Source: Flavobacterium marginilacus
GTDB taxonomy: Bacteria; Bacteroidota; Bacteroidia; Flavobacteriales; Flavobacteriaceae
Length of the DNA stretch: 64,000 nt
Direction of reading: 5' to 3'
Assembly: GCF_026870155.1 (NCBI RefSeq)
Contig: NZ_CP113975.1
Location: 3,162,001-3,226,000 of the forward strand
The position numbers were made by a program, and so were the translations under genes. Shown here piece by piece: positions 8,872 through 18,990 of this stretch (positions are counted from its first letter, which is position 1; every line of letters begins with the position of its first letter). The notes below the pieces were generated by a model. That model was not told where the DNA came from, made no database searches, and saw only the letters and a program-made list of their open reading frames with translations.

Positions 8872-10572
8872 TTACTGCAGTAAAACTTTCGATAAAGTAT
8901 CCTTATTATTTTCTGTTTTTGTCCAATCTGTTTTTCCTTTTGGATCTATACCGTTAAAATATTTTTCAATATTGGTATAACCATCACCATTTGAATCTTT
9001 ATTTGCATCAGATGCATCGTTTGGATTCAGACCAAATTTCTTTTCCCAGACATCCGGGATTCCGTCATTATCAGAATCTTTATACGCTTTTCCTTTGTAT
9101 TCCGGATAACCGCCTACTTGGTCAGGATGTGTGATAATTCCTTTTTTATAAGAGTCGGCAGGCAATCTTCTTTTGACATATTCTTTTCCGATTGTATTTT
9201 CCAAACCGTCTTTCACTTCTATTTTTCCGGTGCGAACCTGTTTAACAATTCTCTCATCAACTGCATCACGTTTTGGCAAAGTTGCTCCTGCATTATTCAG
9301 AACAAATTCATAGGCTTCTTCTGCTTTCATTATTGAAAACTTAGGCATTGAAAAAGCTTTCGGCTGTTTGATCAATTCTAAGAAATCTTTTGTTTCTTCT
9401 GCCGATTGGTCTTCGAGTTGTACACCGCCATTCCAGTTATCAGCTGTAACTTCTGGAGAACCTACGATGAAATTTCCGGAAACAAAAGCTCTTCCGTAAG
9501 TTTTAGGTTTCATGTAACCTGATTCCGGTTTCAGAATTCTGTAACGAATCGGCTGATCTGTGGGAGTTATTGGTCCCGGTTTAAAATAATTATTAATGAT
9601 ATTAAACATCGAGCGATAATCTCCTCCGTCCAGTGTACGATTCCACCAGTTGAAGATCACGTTATTCACAAAATTAAAATCGCCGTACATTCCGATAGAA
9701 GCGTTTCTTGAAATATTATCTGCCCATAAATTACGCATAAAGGTACTGTTTAATCCTCCGATAGTACTTCCAAATGCATGATTATAAGCATCTAACCCTT
9801 CGGATGAAATTGTATTTTGAATGGTAATGTTACAAGCCGGCAGTTTCTCTAGCTTTGATTTATCGTTAGCCTGAAATTGGTGTCTGTATAAAGAGATATT
9901 TTCGTCCAGTCCCCAGCTCATCGAACAGTGGTCAACAATAATATTTCCCATTGGATTTCCTCCCAACGCGTCGTCTCTTCGGGTTACCTCTGTTGCACCT
10001 CTGCGAAAACGCATGTGACGGATAATTACGTCATGTGTATCAATTTCCAAGGTTTCGCCAGCAATGCAGATTCCGTCACCTGGAGCAGTTTGTCCAGCGA
10101 TGGTTACGTAAGGCGCACGCATGCTGATTCTTTTCTTCAACTGAATAATTCCTGAAACATTGAAGACAATAGTTCTTGCTCCAACGGCTTCACAGGCTTC
10201 ACGGAAAGTGCCTTTTCCGCTGTCTTCCAGACTGGTCACGACAAATATTTTTCCGCAACGGCCTCCTTGAGTATAAGCTCCTCCTCCTTCGGCTCCAGGA
10301 AATGCCGGAATATCAGCCTGAACAAAATCTTTTGGATAGGATGCCCAAGGCAAGTATGGTTTGCCGTGTTTGGCTTCTTCTTTAAGTATGTTTTCGTTGT
10401 TTTTCCAAATCTCAGCCAATCGAACTTCCTCTTTTGCAAGAATGGAATCTGTTTTTGCCTGTAATGCAGGAGGAATTATAGGATATTGGGCAAAAGCTGA
10501 TGAAAATGAAAAGCCTAAAATAACCGCCATCATCGTTTTTTGGAAACTTTTTTTTTGGAAAATATGCAGCAT
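8872..10572 (-). CDS. PL1-family pectate lyase with C-terminal Ca-binding repeat (566 aa)
   Basis: PL1 lyases cleave polygalacturonate by beta-elimination, needing calcium. The protein opens its helix with FPGAEGGG (about 91-98), then GTFREACEA, IVFNVSG, TIAGQTAPGDG, HMRFRRG and DHCSMSWGLDEN, the typical sequence of bacteroidal PL1 enzymes. Residues 1-29 are a signal peptide. Near the C-terminus, DSDNDGIPDVWEKKFGLNP and DSNGDGYTNIEKY form a thrombospondin-type-3/EF-like calcium-binding pair, which probably stabilises or anchors the enzyme. It is a paralogue of 11365-13074 with the same architecture, and a small DUF3826 gene separates them. The 129-bp spacer downstream carries only AT-rich CTATTCTCTATATTCTATTTT-like repeats. 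Confidence 0.88.
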   Translation of the reverse strand: MLHIFQKKSFQKTMMAVILGFSFSSAFAQYPIIPPALQAKTDSILAKEEVRLAEIWKNNENILKEEAKHGKPYLPWASYPKDFVQADIPAFPGAEGGGAYTQGGRCGKIFVVTSLEDSGKGTFREACEAVGARTIVFNVSGIIQLKKRISMRAPYVTIAGQTAPGDGICIAGETLEIDTHDVIIRHMRFRRGATEVTRRDDALGGNPMGNIIVDHCSMSWGLDENISLYRHQFQANDKSKLEKLPACNITIQNTISSEGLDAYNHAFGSTIGGLNSTFMRNLWADNISRNASIGMYGDFNFVNNVIFNWWNRTLDGGDYRSMFNIINNYFKPGPITPTDQPIRYRILKPESGYMKPKTYGRAFVSGNFIVGSPEVTADNWNGGVQLEDQSAEETKDFLELIKQPKAFSMPKFSIMKAEEAYEFVLNNAGATLPKRDAVDERIVKQVRTGKIEVKDGLENTIGKEYVKRRLPADSYKKGIITHPDQVGGYPEYKGKAYKDSDNDGIPDVWEKKFGLNPNDASDANKDSNGDGYTNIEKYFNGIDPKGKTDWTKTENNKDTLSKVLLQ

Positions 10573-10612
10573 TTGAATTTTTATTAAGAATTGAATTTAC
10601 GAAATTAATCGC

Positions 10613-11284
10613 TTATTTACCTGATTTAGCTTTTTCTCTTTCTTCAATACGCTTGTGCCAGTCAGCACTTTCTTTGTTAAGATCGTAACCTTCTTTTGAT
10701 AAATAGTTGTTGATTCTACCTTTGTATTTACCAAACCAGCCATGTTTTTCCTTAGATGAACCTCCGTCCATAGCATGCTCTCTTGCTTCAACCAAGGCAT
10801 CGTAAATGTATTTTTTTTGTGCTTCTGTCAAATTTGGCAGCATATCGTTATAGCCTGCAACAGTAATAGGAAGCACTCCATAAGTCATTCCGTCTTTTAC
10901 TTCAATGATTTTAGCTTCGTTTAACTGAGTACCTAATTTTTTCAAATAGGACTTGTGCAGTCTGTCAATTGATTTATCAGCATCTGCTTTCAGCTTATCA
11001 ATTTTCTCATTTTGTTTTTCTTTGACTAAACTGCTGTCTTCTTTTATTTTTTTAATTTCAGCATCTCTAGCATCCTGGATTTTACTCAAATCACGGAACT
11101 GCTGTGCAATGATATCGGTTACAGCAGTTTCTTTTTGTTTGTTATTCAAGGCTAATTTTTCGACAATTTTAGCTGCTCTTTCATTGGTAACCTTGATATA
11201 CTCGGGGTCCGCATATTGCTGTGCGCTTAGTTTGCAAAAAGCAAAAAGCAAAAACATCAAACTTATTTTTTTTATTGACTTCAT
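10613..11284 (-). CDS. DUF3826 family exported small protein (223 aa)
   Basis: This secreted, highly charged protein has a signal peptide at residues 1-21 (ends KLSAQ) and a long helical, Lys/Glu-rich middle (about 35-130) likely to form coiled coil. The C-terminal third has MTYGVLPITVAGYNDMLPNLT and the conserved-looking GGSSKEKHGWFGKYKGRINNYLS. I recognise it as DUF3826, a family found next to pectate lyases in Bacteroidota PULs; no biochemical function is known to me. It lies between two PL1 genes in one direction, with 40 bp to the next gene. A role as a periplasmic chaperone, lyase partner or binding protein would be speculation. There are no metal or catalytic motifs I can identify. Confidence 0.7.
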   Translation of the reverse strand: MKSIKKISLMFLLFAFCKLSAQQYADPEYIKVTNERAAKIVEKLALNNKQKETAVTDIIAQQFRDLSKIQDARDAEIKKIKEDSSLVKEKQNEKIDKLKADADKSIDRLHKSYLKKLGTQLNEAKIIEVKDGMTYGVLPITVAGYNDMLPNLTEAQKKYIYDALVEAREHAMDGGSSKEKHGWFGKYKGRINNYLSKEGYDLNKESADWHKRIEEREKAKSGK

Positions 11285-11298
11285 CTTATTTTATTTAG

Positions 11299-11358
11299 TT
11301 TTTGATAACAATCTTGTTTCATAATTCGGTAATCCTGAAACAAGATTATTGTCAAAAA
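11299..11358 (-). other. Intercistronic hairpin between PL1 and DUF3826
   Basis: Two 23-base arms (11299-11321 and 11336-11358) pair almost perfectly around a 14-base loop. The hairpin immediately follows the upstream PL1 stop codon. There is no U-run after it on the minus strand, so transcript stabilisation or partial attenuation is likelier than full termination. Confidence 0.6.
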
Positions 11359-11364
11359 TCATTT

Positions 11365-13074
11365 TTAGTTTAAATCTAACAAAGGTCTAACTAATGTTTC
11401 TTTGTTATTGGCTAAATCTGTCCAATCCACTTTGATAGCCGGGTTTACTCCGTTAATATAGTCTTCGATATTAGAATATCCATCACCGTTTAAATCTCCT
11501 TTTGCATCAGATGGATCTTTCGGATTCAAACCATATTTTTTCTCCCATGCATCCGGCATACCGTCTTTATCTGTGTCAACATAAGGCTTCCCTTTGTATT
11601 CTGGATATCCTCCTACTTGTGAAATATCCGTGATGATTCCCTGCTTGTATGAATCCATCGGTAAACGGCGGTGTTCAAATTGATAAAATTCTTTTTTCTC
11701 CAATCCTTTTGCATATTCAGGAACACCAGTTTTCACGGTTCTTACGATTCTTTCATCAACCTTATCCCTGATTGGCAAAGTTGCTCCTACATTTTTAAGA
11801 ACGAATTCATAAGCTTCATCTGCTTTCATGAAAGGACGGAACCATGGCATTGGGAAAGGTTTGTCACTTTTCATTTTATCGAAATAAGTTTTGGCTTCAT
11901 CATACCCCATTAATTCTCCTTTTTTATTTTCGATCTGAATACCGCCGTCCCAGTTGTCTTTGGTTATTTTATCATTATTATTAACGATATTTCCGTTTAC
12001 ATAAGCTCTTCCAAAAACCATATAAGGCAATTTGCTTCTTCCTGATTCCGGTTTTAAAATTCTGTAGCTGATTGGCTGAGTCAAATCAGTAACTGGTCCT
12101 GGTTTGTAAAAGTTATTAATGATATTATAGTTGGCTGTATAATCGCCGCCATCTGTTGATCTGTTATACCAGTTGAAAACTACGTTATTTACAAAATTGA
12201 AAATCCCGTTCCAGCCGATAGATGGATTTCTGCCTGCATTATTTGCCCACATATTTCTCATGAAAGAACAGTTTTCACCGCCTAAGGTACTTCCAAAAGC
12301 ATGGTTATAGGTATCCAAAGCTTCTCCGAACAGACTGTTTTGAATGGTAATGTTTACCGTACCCAATTTTACATCTGGATAACCTGCACCCGGACTGTAC
12401 ATGTGTCTGTACATGGACATATTTTCATCTAATCCCCAAGTAGCAGAAACGTGATCAATCATGATATTCCCAACAGGATTTCCTCCAATTGAATCATCTC
12501 TGCGTCCGACGAAAGTTTCGCCTCGACGAAAACGCATATGACGAATAACTACATCGTGAGTATTGATCCAAATAGATTCTCCCGCTACACAGATACCATC
12601 GCCTGGAGCGGTTTGTCCTGCAATCGTAATATAAGGCGCACGAATAATTAACGGCGTTTTAATTCTGATAATTCCTGATACATTAAAAACAATGATTCTG
12701 GCTCCGCCCTGTTCGCAGGCTTCACGTAAAGTTCCCGGACCTTTGTCTTCAAGGCTTGTAACGGTGTAAACATTTCCGCCACGTCCGCCATAAGTGTACA
12801 TACCTCCTCCTTCAGCTCCTGGAAAAGCAGGTATAGACGCCTGTGGTAAATCGTTTGGTCTTGATGCCCAAGGGATATAAGGCTTTCCGTGTTTAGCTTC
12901 TTCTTCAATAATAACTAATGCTTTTTCCCAAGCTTCGTCCGAACGTTTATCAGCTTCATCTATAAAAGCTTTGGATTGCGCCGCCATTTCAGGACTTATT
13001 TTTGGGTACTGTGCAAAACATTGGATACTTCCCAAGAACAATAGAGAAATAGCCGATAAAGTGAAATTTTTCAT
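11365..13074 (-). CDS. PL1-family pectate lyase, paralogue (569 aa)
   Basis: The architecture matches the PL1 at 8872-10572: signal peptide 1-21 (ends CFAQ), a helical linker with KHGKPYIPWASRP, the lyase helix starting at FPGAEGGGMYTYGGRGG (about 90), GTLREACEQ, TIAGQTAPGDG, HMRFRRGETF and DHVSATWGLDEN, then a calcium-binding DTDKDGMPDAWEKKYG / DLNGDGYSNIEDY pair at the C-terminus. Retention of two diverged copies suggests different pattern specificity, for example methyl-esterified versus free galacturonan, or sites flanking RG-II. It is the first gene downstream of SusD and follows a hairpin that may tune expression relative to SusCD. Confidence 0.88.
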   Translation of the reverse strand: MKNFTLSAISLLFLGSIQCFAQYPKISPEMAAQSKAFIDEADKRSDEAWEKALVIIEEEAKHGKPYIPWASRPNDLPQASIPAFPGAEGGGMYTYGGRGGNVYTVTSLEDKGPGTLREACEQGGARIIVFNVSGIIRIKTPLIIRAPYITIAGQTAPGDGICVAGESIWINTHDVVIRHMRFRRGETFVGRRDDSIGGNPVGNIMIDHVSATWGLDENMSMYRHMYSPGAGYPDVKLGTVNITIQNSLFGEALDTYNHAFGSTLGGENCSFMRNMWANNAGRNPSIGWNGIFNFVNNVVFNWYNRSTDGGDYTANYNIINNFYKPGPVTDLTQPISYRILKPESGRSKLPYMVFGRAYVNGNIVNNNDKITKDNWDGGIQIENKKGELMGYDEAKTYFDKMKSDKPFPMPWFRPFMKADEAYEFVLKNVGATLPIRDKVDERIVRTVKTGVPEYAKGLEKKEFYQFEHRRLPMDSYKQGIITDISQVGGYPEYKGKPYVDTDKDGMPDAWEKKYGLNPKDPSDAKGDLNGDGYSNIEDYINGVNPAIKVDWTDLANNKETLVRPLLDLN

Positions 13075-13107
13075 GTTAATTTTTGATTATGATAATCTTT
13101 TTAAACA

Positions 13108-13138
13108 AATCACCTGTATCTTATGAATACAGGTGATT
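13108..13138 (-). terminator. Stem-loop after SusD (attenuator candidate)
   Basis: Perfect 12-bp arms AATCACCTGTAT (13108-13119) and ATACAGGTGATT (13127-13138) flank a 7-base loop. It lies between SusD and PL1. On the minus strand the sequence after the stem is only moderately U-rich, so it may be a leaky terminator that keeps SusCD expression above the downstream enzymes. Confidence 0.55.
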
Positions 13139-13172
13139 GGTTTTATTGTTTTTCAAATACTTTATATTATTA

Positions 13173-15176
13173 CTATTCTTGATAATTAAAAGTTCCAGCT
13201 GTACCAACATTATTATTCCATCCTAAAGTCTGCACTAACCAAGGGTTTGATGTGAAGGCAGTTGTATTAAGACCACTAATGTAATAATTTGGATTAAATT
13301 TAATCACAGCTGGAGTACCACTAACATTATCCATAGGGGTAATCAAATTTGTACGAATAAAATTAGCATTATAAAATGTTGCCAAAGCCGTTAACTGTGT
13401 TTGAAAATTAGCAGAATCTGGGTCAGCTCCCTGGCTTGCACGAAGTGTTGCTAAAGGATCAGCAGTAGCTGTACCTTTTACTTTGCTTTCCAAATAATTC
13501 CCTGTTCGCTGTGTACCATTGATAGCTTTTAAACCTAATTTACTAACTGTACCGCCTGCAATACCAGAAAGTGAAGCATTGTCATAAAGCATCCAGCGCT
13601 GAATATCCCAGTAACGTTTTCCTTCATAAGCCAACTCTACTCTTCTTTCGTACAGACAAGCTTCAATAGCCGCATATTTATCTGCCAATGTACCAATTCC
13701 ATAATTGTTTGCAGAAGGGATACCTACACGGGCTCTAATTTTCCCTAAATAAGCCAGCGTATTACTGGTTTGCCCTAATGCAGCATAACATTCTGCAATA
13801 TTTAACAACAATTCAGCATAACGGTATTCCATAATGTCGGTACCTGATTGTCCATAAGTTAAAGTTCCTCCATTAGTAACTGTAGGGTTTGTCATTTTAC
13901 GAACAATGGCGGGGCTTGATGCTCCAGTATTGCCATCAGAAAAATATGGTTTATTTGCAGCATCTAACCAACGGTAAGTCCAAATAACAGAAGTAGTATT
14001 TTCCTTATATGGCCATCTAACCCCAGAGAAAGCAAATGTTCTGTAAAATCTAGGATCACGGTTAACAAAAAATGTAAAATCATTATAATTACTACCAGCT
14101 GCGGTAGGTCTTTTACCATCACCCATTGGAAACAAATCTATCATTTCTTTAGGAGCAGCAACACCTCCACTGCCAGGAGATCCACCTTGACCAGCCACTC
14201 GAATCGCTTTTTCCCAGCTATTATTAATGTTTAAGGTTAAATCTGAACTTGCAATCCCACAAAGGTTAATCGCAATTGCCTCAGAAATAGGAGCATTATC
14301 TTTTATATAAAACATAGATTCCCAGTCTTTTGCAGAACTTCCGTATAAGCCGTATCCATCTTGTGTTAATTGAGTTTCTGCAGCCAGTCCAGCATCTAAA
14401 GCTGCTTGCCAACGCTCATTAGAACTATCCCAATTTTTATTAAACAAAGGACTTGCAAACGTTAAAAGGACACGAGATTTTTGTGCCAAAGCGGCCCCTC
14501 TTGTAAAACGCCCGTAATTGGCTGCGTTCCAATTTGCAGGAAGCAGACTAGCAGCCATATCTAAATCTTTTACTATTTGTGCTACTACCTCAGAAACTTT
14601 TGCTCTCGGAAGCTGAATAGCTGGATTGTCGACAGCTGCATCTTCAACAGTTGTAACAACAGGTACACCTCCATAAACACGCATCAAGTCAAAATACTGC
14701 ATAGCACGCATATAATACATCTGCCCTTTTGCCTGATCGCGAAATGTTTTATCCAAATTAGCTCCTTTTACATCAATATCCTGCAATAAGATAGTACATT
14801 CTCTAATTCTTCCATAAGGATTACTCCCTTGATTTAATCCAGCTCCAATTTTCAGACCATAATAACCAGAGGCATCAATTGAATTAATATAATTATTGTT
14901 TGGATTAATTAAAGGCTGAACCCCACCTAATTCTTCGGTCATCTTACTATAGGTATCTGTATATAAACCCATTACAGTTGCTGTAGGTGATTTATAAGCT
15001 GCATAAAATTCATTATACTGATTATCAACATAATTCCCTACACGCTCTTGGACTTTCCAGAATGAATCATCGTACTTTCCATAAGGCTTCATATCTTCCA
15101 GAAAGTTATCGCTGCAGGAAGCGCCCAATACAAGCACAAGCCCTAGCGTTATATATATATTAAGTTTTGTTTTCAT
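13173..15176 (-). CDS. SusD/RagB-family glycan-binding lipoprotein
   Basis: SusD proteins are surface lipoproteins that bind glycan and cap a SusC pore. The precursor starts MKTKLNIYITLGLVLVLGASC, with a lipobox cysteine followed by SDNFLEDMKPYG, a standard SusD N-terminus. YYMRAMQYFDLMRVYGGVP, FTRGAALAQKSRVLLTFASP and the C-terminal YAELLLNIAECYAALG / IRARVGIP / YERRVELAYEGKRYWDIQRW are hallmark TPR-type segments. The frame extends four codons upstream to a TTG at 15188; the ATG at 15176 is preferred. It lies about 20 bases downstream of SusC. Ligand is expected to be a pectic oligosaccharide because of the neighbours. Confidence 0.95.
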   Translation of the reverse strand: MKTKLNIYITLGLVLVLGASCSDNFLEDMKPYGKYDDSFWKVQERVGNYVDNQYNEFYAAYKSPTATVMGLYTDTYSKMTEELGGVQPLINPNNNYINSIDASGYYGLKIGAGLNQGSNPYGRIRECTILLQDIDVKGANLDKTFRDQAKGQMYYMRAMQYFDLMRVYGGVPVVTTVEDAAVDNPAIQLPRAKVSEVVAQIVKDLDMAASLLPANWNAANYGRFTRGAALAQKSRVLLTFASPLFNKNWDSSNERWQAALDAGLAAETQLTQDGYGLYGSSAKDWESMFYIKDNAPISEAIAINLCGIASSDLTLNINNSWEKAIRVAGQGGSPGSGGVAAPKEMIDLFPMGDGKRPTAAGSNYNDFTFFVNRDPRFYRTFAFSGVRWPYKENTTSVIWTYRWLDAANKPYFSDGNTGASSPAIVRKMTNPTVTNGGTLTYGQSGTDIMEYRYAELLLNIAECYAALGQTSNTLAYLGKIRARVGIPSANNYGIGTLADKYAAIEACLYERRVELAYEGKRYWDIQRWMLYDNASLSGIAGGTVSKLGLKAINGTQRTGNYLESKVKGTATADPLATLRASQGADPDSANFQTQLTALATFYNANFIRTNLITPMDNVSGTPAVIKFNPNYYISGLNTTAFTSNPWLVQTLGWNNNVGTAGTFNYQE

Positions 15177-15197
15177 AATTACTATCAAATATTTAAA

Positions 15198-18100
15198 TTA
15201 GAATGATACGTTCAAATTAACTGTCCAAGATCTAAGTGTAGGATACGGTGTAGAAGAGCTATCATACATATTACGATAATGTTCTGGATAAGGATTGTAA
15301 AAATCCCAAAGATTATTACCTGTTAGACCAAAAGATATATTCTGAATTTTTGTGTTAGCAAGAGCCTGCTTAGGAATTTCATACGCAACTGTTAAATTTT
15401 GAATATAACAACGAAAGGTATCCAATTGCCAAAAATCAGATTTATTCAATACTTCTGTCCCTGCAATATTAGGATATTTTCCATTTAGATTGTCTGCACC
15501 ATACATATCACTCCAAAAAGTTTCACGTGACCAAATACTCGCAGCACTATTCCCCATTCCTATTAAATCAACAAATGTAGCACCTCCCCAAGAAGTTGCG
15601 ATTTGGGTTTTAAAAGAAAGATTTTTGTATTTGAAACCCAAATTGGTATTAACTGTATATATTCTTGCACTATTTGCCAATTTCACATAATCATTTTCTT
15701 TTGCAATTTGACCATCGGCCGGACCTACAGTTCCATCAGATTTAAGTTGTCCTCCTACATCTTCATAAGCTAACGAACCTTTCAGAATTTTAGCAGGATC
15801 CACTATATTAAAATAATTTGGAGTACCGCCCACAGCATCAGCATGCTGCTTCAAATAATTCCAGTAATTAGTAATATCTGCATCAGTACGCAAAATACCA
15901 TCACCTGTAGAGGTTTCTTTCCAGGTACGGAATCCCCAAACTGGATTAAATCCTTCTGAATATCCTTCTCTTCTGGCATTATTAGATGGGAAAAGGTTTC
16001 CTTGATCAGGGTATTTTGTTACTTTATTATCTCCATAACCAAAATTCACACCTATATTATAGCTAAAATCACCTTTTATTTTATCACTCCAATTTAAACT
16101 AAGCTCTGATCCCCAAGCATCATAACCTGCATAATTCTGTTCAGCAAAAGCTCCACCAATAGAAATTGGTACACCAACAGCGCTACCCATATCTGTCAAG
16201 ACATTTTTTGCTATGTCATAATAGAAATCCGCATTAAATTGTAACCTATTATCTAAAAAAGCCAAATCAATACCAATATTATTCTTTATGATATTATCCC
16301 ATGCTGCATCTCTGTTTGGATTCACTTCGGGAGTCAAACCTGCCCCCAACTGTCCTCCACCAGGTCCAAATGTGGCACCTTTATTGACAATAACTTGATA
16401 AAATTGATACCATTTCCAAGCCTGAAGATTGTCTTTTCCAGTTTTACCAATTGTATAGCGTAATTTAAAGAAATTCACTGCTGGTACATTCTTTTCAAAC
16501 CAATCTTCCTTAGACACTACCCAACCCAATCCTAAAGTAGGAAAAGTACCCCAGTAATTTTCTGGTGCAAATTTTGTAGAAGCATCAGAACGCAAAACAA
16601 ATTGTGCCAAATATTTTGATTTATAATTATAGTTAACAGTCCCAAAATATGAAAGTGTACCACCCTCTGTTCTAGCTGTTTGAGAATTTCCAGTATCTAC
16701 TGTTCCTGCAGTAGCATAAGTCCCAAGATAATCTTTAGGAGTATTTATATAAAGTAAACTAACCTTTTGATTGTCATACTCTGACTTTTCAACTCCAGCC
16801 ATCGCACTAATTTGATGATTACCAAAAGTTCTTTCATAATTGGTAAAAAAGTTTAATTGCGTGCTTGCAGCAAAATTAGAGTTATAGGCAACTCTTGTTG
16901 ACTGTACATTGGTTTCTATCAAATAATCCCCTGCAGGATTAGTATTTACGTTATAGACACTAGGATTTGCTTCGCTTGCAAGCTTATTGTCCTGTGTTTC
17001 ATAATTTCTAATTCTTGCTAAGTCATATGGTAATTGAACTTGTTCGGTATAAATAGAACTTTTTGTTTTAGCAAAATTAGCCTTAAAGGACAAACCTTTA
17101 ACAGCAGCTAATTTATAATTTAACGAAGCATTCACATTAAACGAAGAGTCATCATTTGTTTGATGCGAACCATTATTTAAATTCGCAAAATAATTCCACC
17201 CAGCAATTGATGATCTATTATTTGCCGTTCCCATAGTTTTGTCAGGGCGATTAAATGGGGACGTATAATAATCTATACCTCCTACCGTAGTCTGAATTGG
17301 AATGTATTTCGGCATATGCACCAAATATCCATAATCTGCCTGTTCACCAGAAGCAGTACTTCCATAACTACCGTCGGTAATACTTGATGACGCTTTAGTG
17401 AACGATTTATCAACAAAACCAGTATTTCCAGAAATAGATGCGGAGAAATCTAAATTATTTGCAATTTTTGCATTAATTCCTGTACGATAATTCCACTTGT
17501 CATATTTTTGATAACCCATATTCGAATCTTGCGTAAGATAAGTTGCTCCTGCAAAATAGGTAACACCATCATTACCTCCATTTACATTCAATGAATGTTT
17601 TTGCTGGATGGCAGTATTCCAAGCCTCATCTAGCCAATTGTAATTCAAACTTTTCATTTCTTCCAATTCTTTTGCAGAAAACATCTTAGCAGGGTCAACT
17701 ACAGCAGTTGGAAGTAATCCTCCGGTATAATATCTGTTAGCAAATACACCATACTGATAAGAATCCATGGTTTTTGTATGACTTACAGCATCGTTAATTG
17801 TTAACTGGCTATTATAACTAAATTTAGCTTTACCCGATTTTCCTCTCTTCGTCTTTATTATAATAGCACCCTGTGCTGCACGAGAACCATAAATAGCGGC
17901 AGATGCATCCTTTAGAATAGACATACTTTCAATTTCAGAAGGGTCCAATCTGTTAAAAGTATCTAATGTAGCTCTACCAGTAGCTGGATCCACCTGAATC
18001 ATATCATCTATTATGACTAACGGTATAGTTGAATTCCCATCTTTTGAAAAACCAAAAGTTTGACGAATCGAGATAGCCCCAGAATCTCCAGGACGTCCAG

Positions 18101-18581
18101 ACGAACTTGAAACATTAAGCCCTGGAACCAAACCTCTTAATGCGTCAGATAGGTTAGTCGCAGGCAAATCCATCAGCTCTTGTGGTTTTATTGTAGCAAT
18201 AGCACTTGTAAGATCTTTCTTTTTCTGAGAACCGTATCCAACAACTACAACATTATCTAACTGATTAGTGTCATCTTGCAGTTTTGTATTTAAAACAGTA
18301 CGTCCTGCTATTGGAATTTCTATTTTTCTCATTCCTATAAAAGAGAAAACCAAAGTTGCATCACTCTTTACAGTAATCTTATAATGACCTGTGAAATCTG
18401 TAGTAACAGTATTCTTCGATGATTTTTCGGTTACGTTAACACCTGATAAAGGTATTCCTGCATTATCAGTAACAGTACCTGTGACATTAATTTGACTGAC
18501 TGCAGTTTGAGCATAAGTAAACATACTCATCAGTACAAATAAAATAACACTGCATCTTCTCACTACTAGTGTTTGTTTCAT
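15198..18581 (-). CDS. SusC/RagA-family TonB-dependent outer-membrane transporter (1127 aa)
   Basis: This is the import channel of the PUL. Residues 1-30 contain the signal peptide. About 31-103 is a carboxypeptidase-regulatory-like domain (INVTGTVTDNAGIPLSGVNV). The TonB plug follows from VVVVGYGSQKKKDLT (about 111) with the SusC/RagA signature LKDASAAIYGSRAAQGAI (about 223-240). The remainder is a large beta-barrel that ends in aromatic-rich WTVNLNVSF, as expected for outer-membrane insertion. No N-terminal anti-sigma-interacting (STN) domain is seen, so control by a linked ECF sigma factor is not suggested. It is preceded by a 409-bp AT-rich spacer and followed directly by SusD. It is the only SusC in the window. 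Confidence 0.96.
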   Translation of the reverse strand: MKQTLVVRRCSVILFVLMSMFTYAQTAVSQINVTGTVTDNAGIPLSGVNVTEKSSKNTVTTDFTGHYKITVKSDATLVFSFIGMRKIEIPIAGRTVLNTKLQDDTNQLDNVVVVGYGSQKKKDLTSAIATIKPQELMDLPATNLSDALRGLVPGLNVSSSSGRPGDSGAISIRQTFGFSKDGNSTIPLVIIDDMIQVDPATGRATLDTFNRLDPSEIESMSILKDASAAIYGSRAAQGAIIIKTKRGKSGKAKFSYNSQLTINDAVSHTKTMDSYQYGVFANRYYTGGLLPTAVVDPAKMFSAKELEEMKSLNYNWLDEAWNTAIQQKHSLNVNGGNDGVTYFAGATYLTQDSNMGYQKYDKWNYRTGINAKIANNLDFSASISGNTGFVDKSFTKASSSITDGSYGSTASGEQADYGYLVHMPKYIPIQTTVGGIDYYTSPFNRPDKTMGTANNRSSIAGWNYFANLNNGSHQTNDDSSFNVNASLNYKLAAVKGLSFKANFAKTKSSIYTEQVQLPYDLARIRNYETQDNKLASEANPSVYNVNTNPAGDYLIETNVQSTRVAYNSNFAASTQLNFFTNYERTFGNHQISAMAGVEKSEYDNQKVSLLYINTPKDYLGTYATAGTVDTGNSQTARTEGGTLSYFGTVNYNYKSKYLAQFVLRSDASTKFAPENYWGTFPTLGLGWVVSKEDWFEKNVPAVNFFKLRYTIGKTGKDNLQAWKWYQFYQVIVNKGATFGPGGGQLGAGLTPEVNPNRDAAWDNIIKNNIGIDLAFLDNRLQFNADFYYDIAKNVLTDMGSAVGVPISIGGAFAEQNYAGYDAWGSELSLNWSDKIKGDFSYNIGVNFGYGDNKVTKYPDQGNLFPSNNARREGYSEGFNPVWGFRTWKETSTGDGILRTDADITNYWNYLKQHADAVGGTPNYFNIVDPAKILKGSLAYEDVGGQLKSDGTVGPADGQIAKENDYVKLANSARIYTVNTNLGFKYKNLSFKTQIATSWGGATFVDLIGMGNSAASIWSRETFWSDMYGADNLNGKYPNIAGTEVLNKSDFWQLDTFRCYIQNLTVAYEIPKQALANTKIQNISFGLTGNNLWDFYNPYPEHYRNMYDSSSTPYPTLRSWTVNLNVSF

Positions 18582-18990
18582 AAAATTTGTTTTTAGTTAA
18601 TTGTTAATTTTCTTGGTTAGGTTAAAAAAAATAAATAAATGTTTAATAATTATCTATATCGTTTTCGATGTTTAAATGTAAAAACAACATTTATCATTTT
18701 TGTTCAAATTTATAATGATACATATCCGCATGCATCCTGTACTATGCTGTATTTGATCAATTATTAAAATAAAAGGATAATAAAAATATTTATTGCAATA
18801 CAAAATTGATTTTTTTACACATATTAAAAATAAATCAAAAAAAAATCGCACAATATTATAAAATATTCAATATTTAAAATAGCGCATTTTAATCATTTAT
18901 GCTATAATAAATTCTAAAATAATTATTTTTCTCACAAAAAAATTGAAAGAGTATTACATCCAAAAATTTAAATAATAATAACACTAGAAA
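18582..18990 (-). promoter_or_regulatory. Gene-free 409-bp AT-rich leader upstream of SusC
   Basis: No coding potential is seen here. On the minus strand TAAATTTG (18705-18712 on the plus strand as CAAATTTA) fits the Bacteroidota -7 element TAnnTTTG and would leave an untranslated leader of roughly 120 bases before SusC. I cannot find a convincing -33 TTG at the usual spacing. The remainder is A/T tracts. A separate promoter for the SusCD half of the PUL is plausible. Confidence 0.4.
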
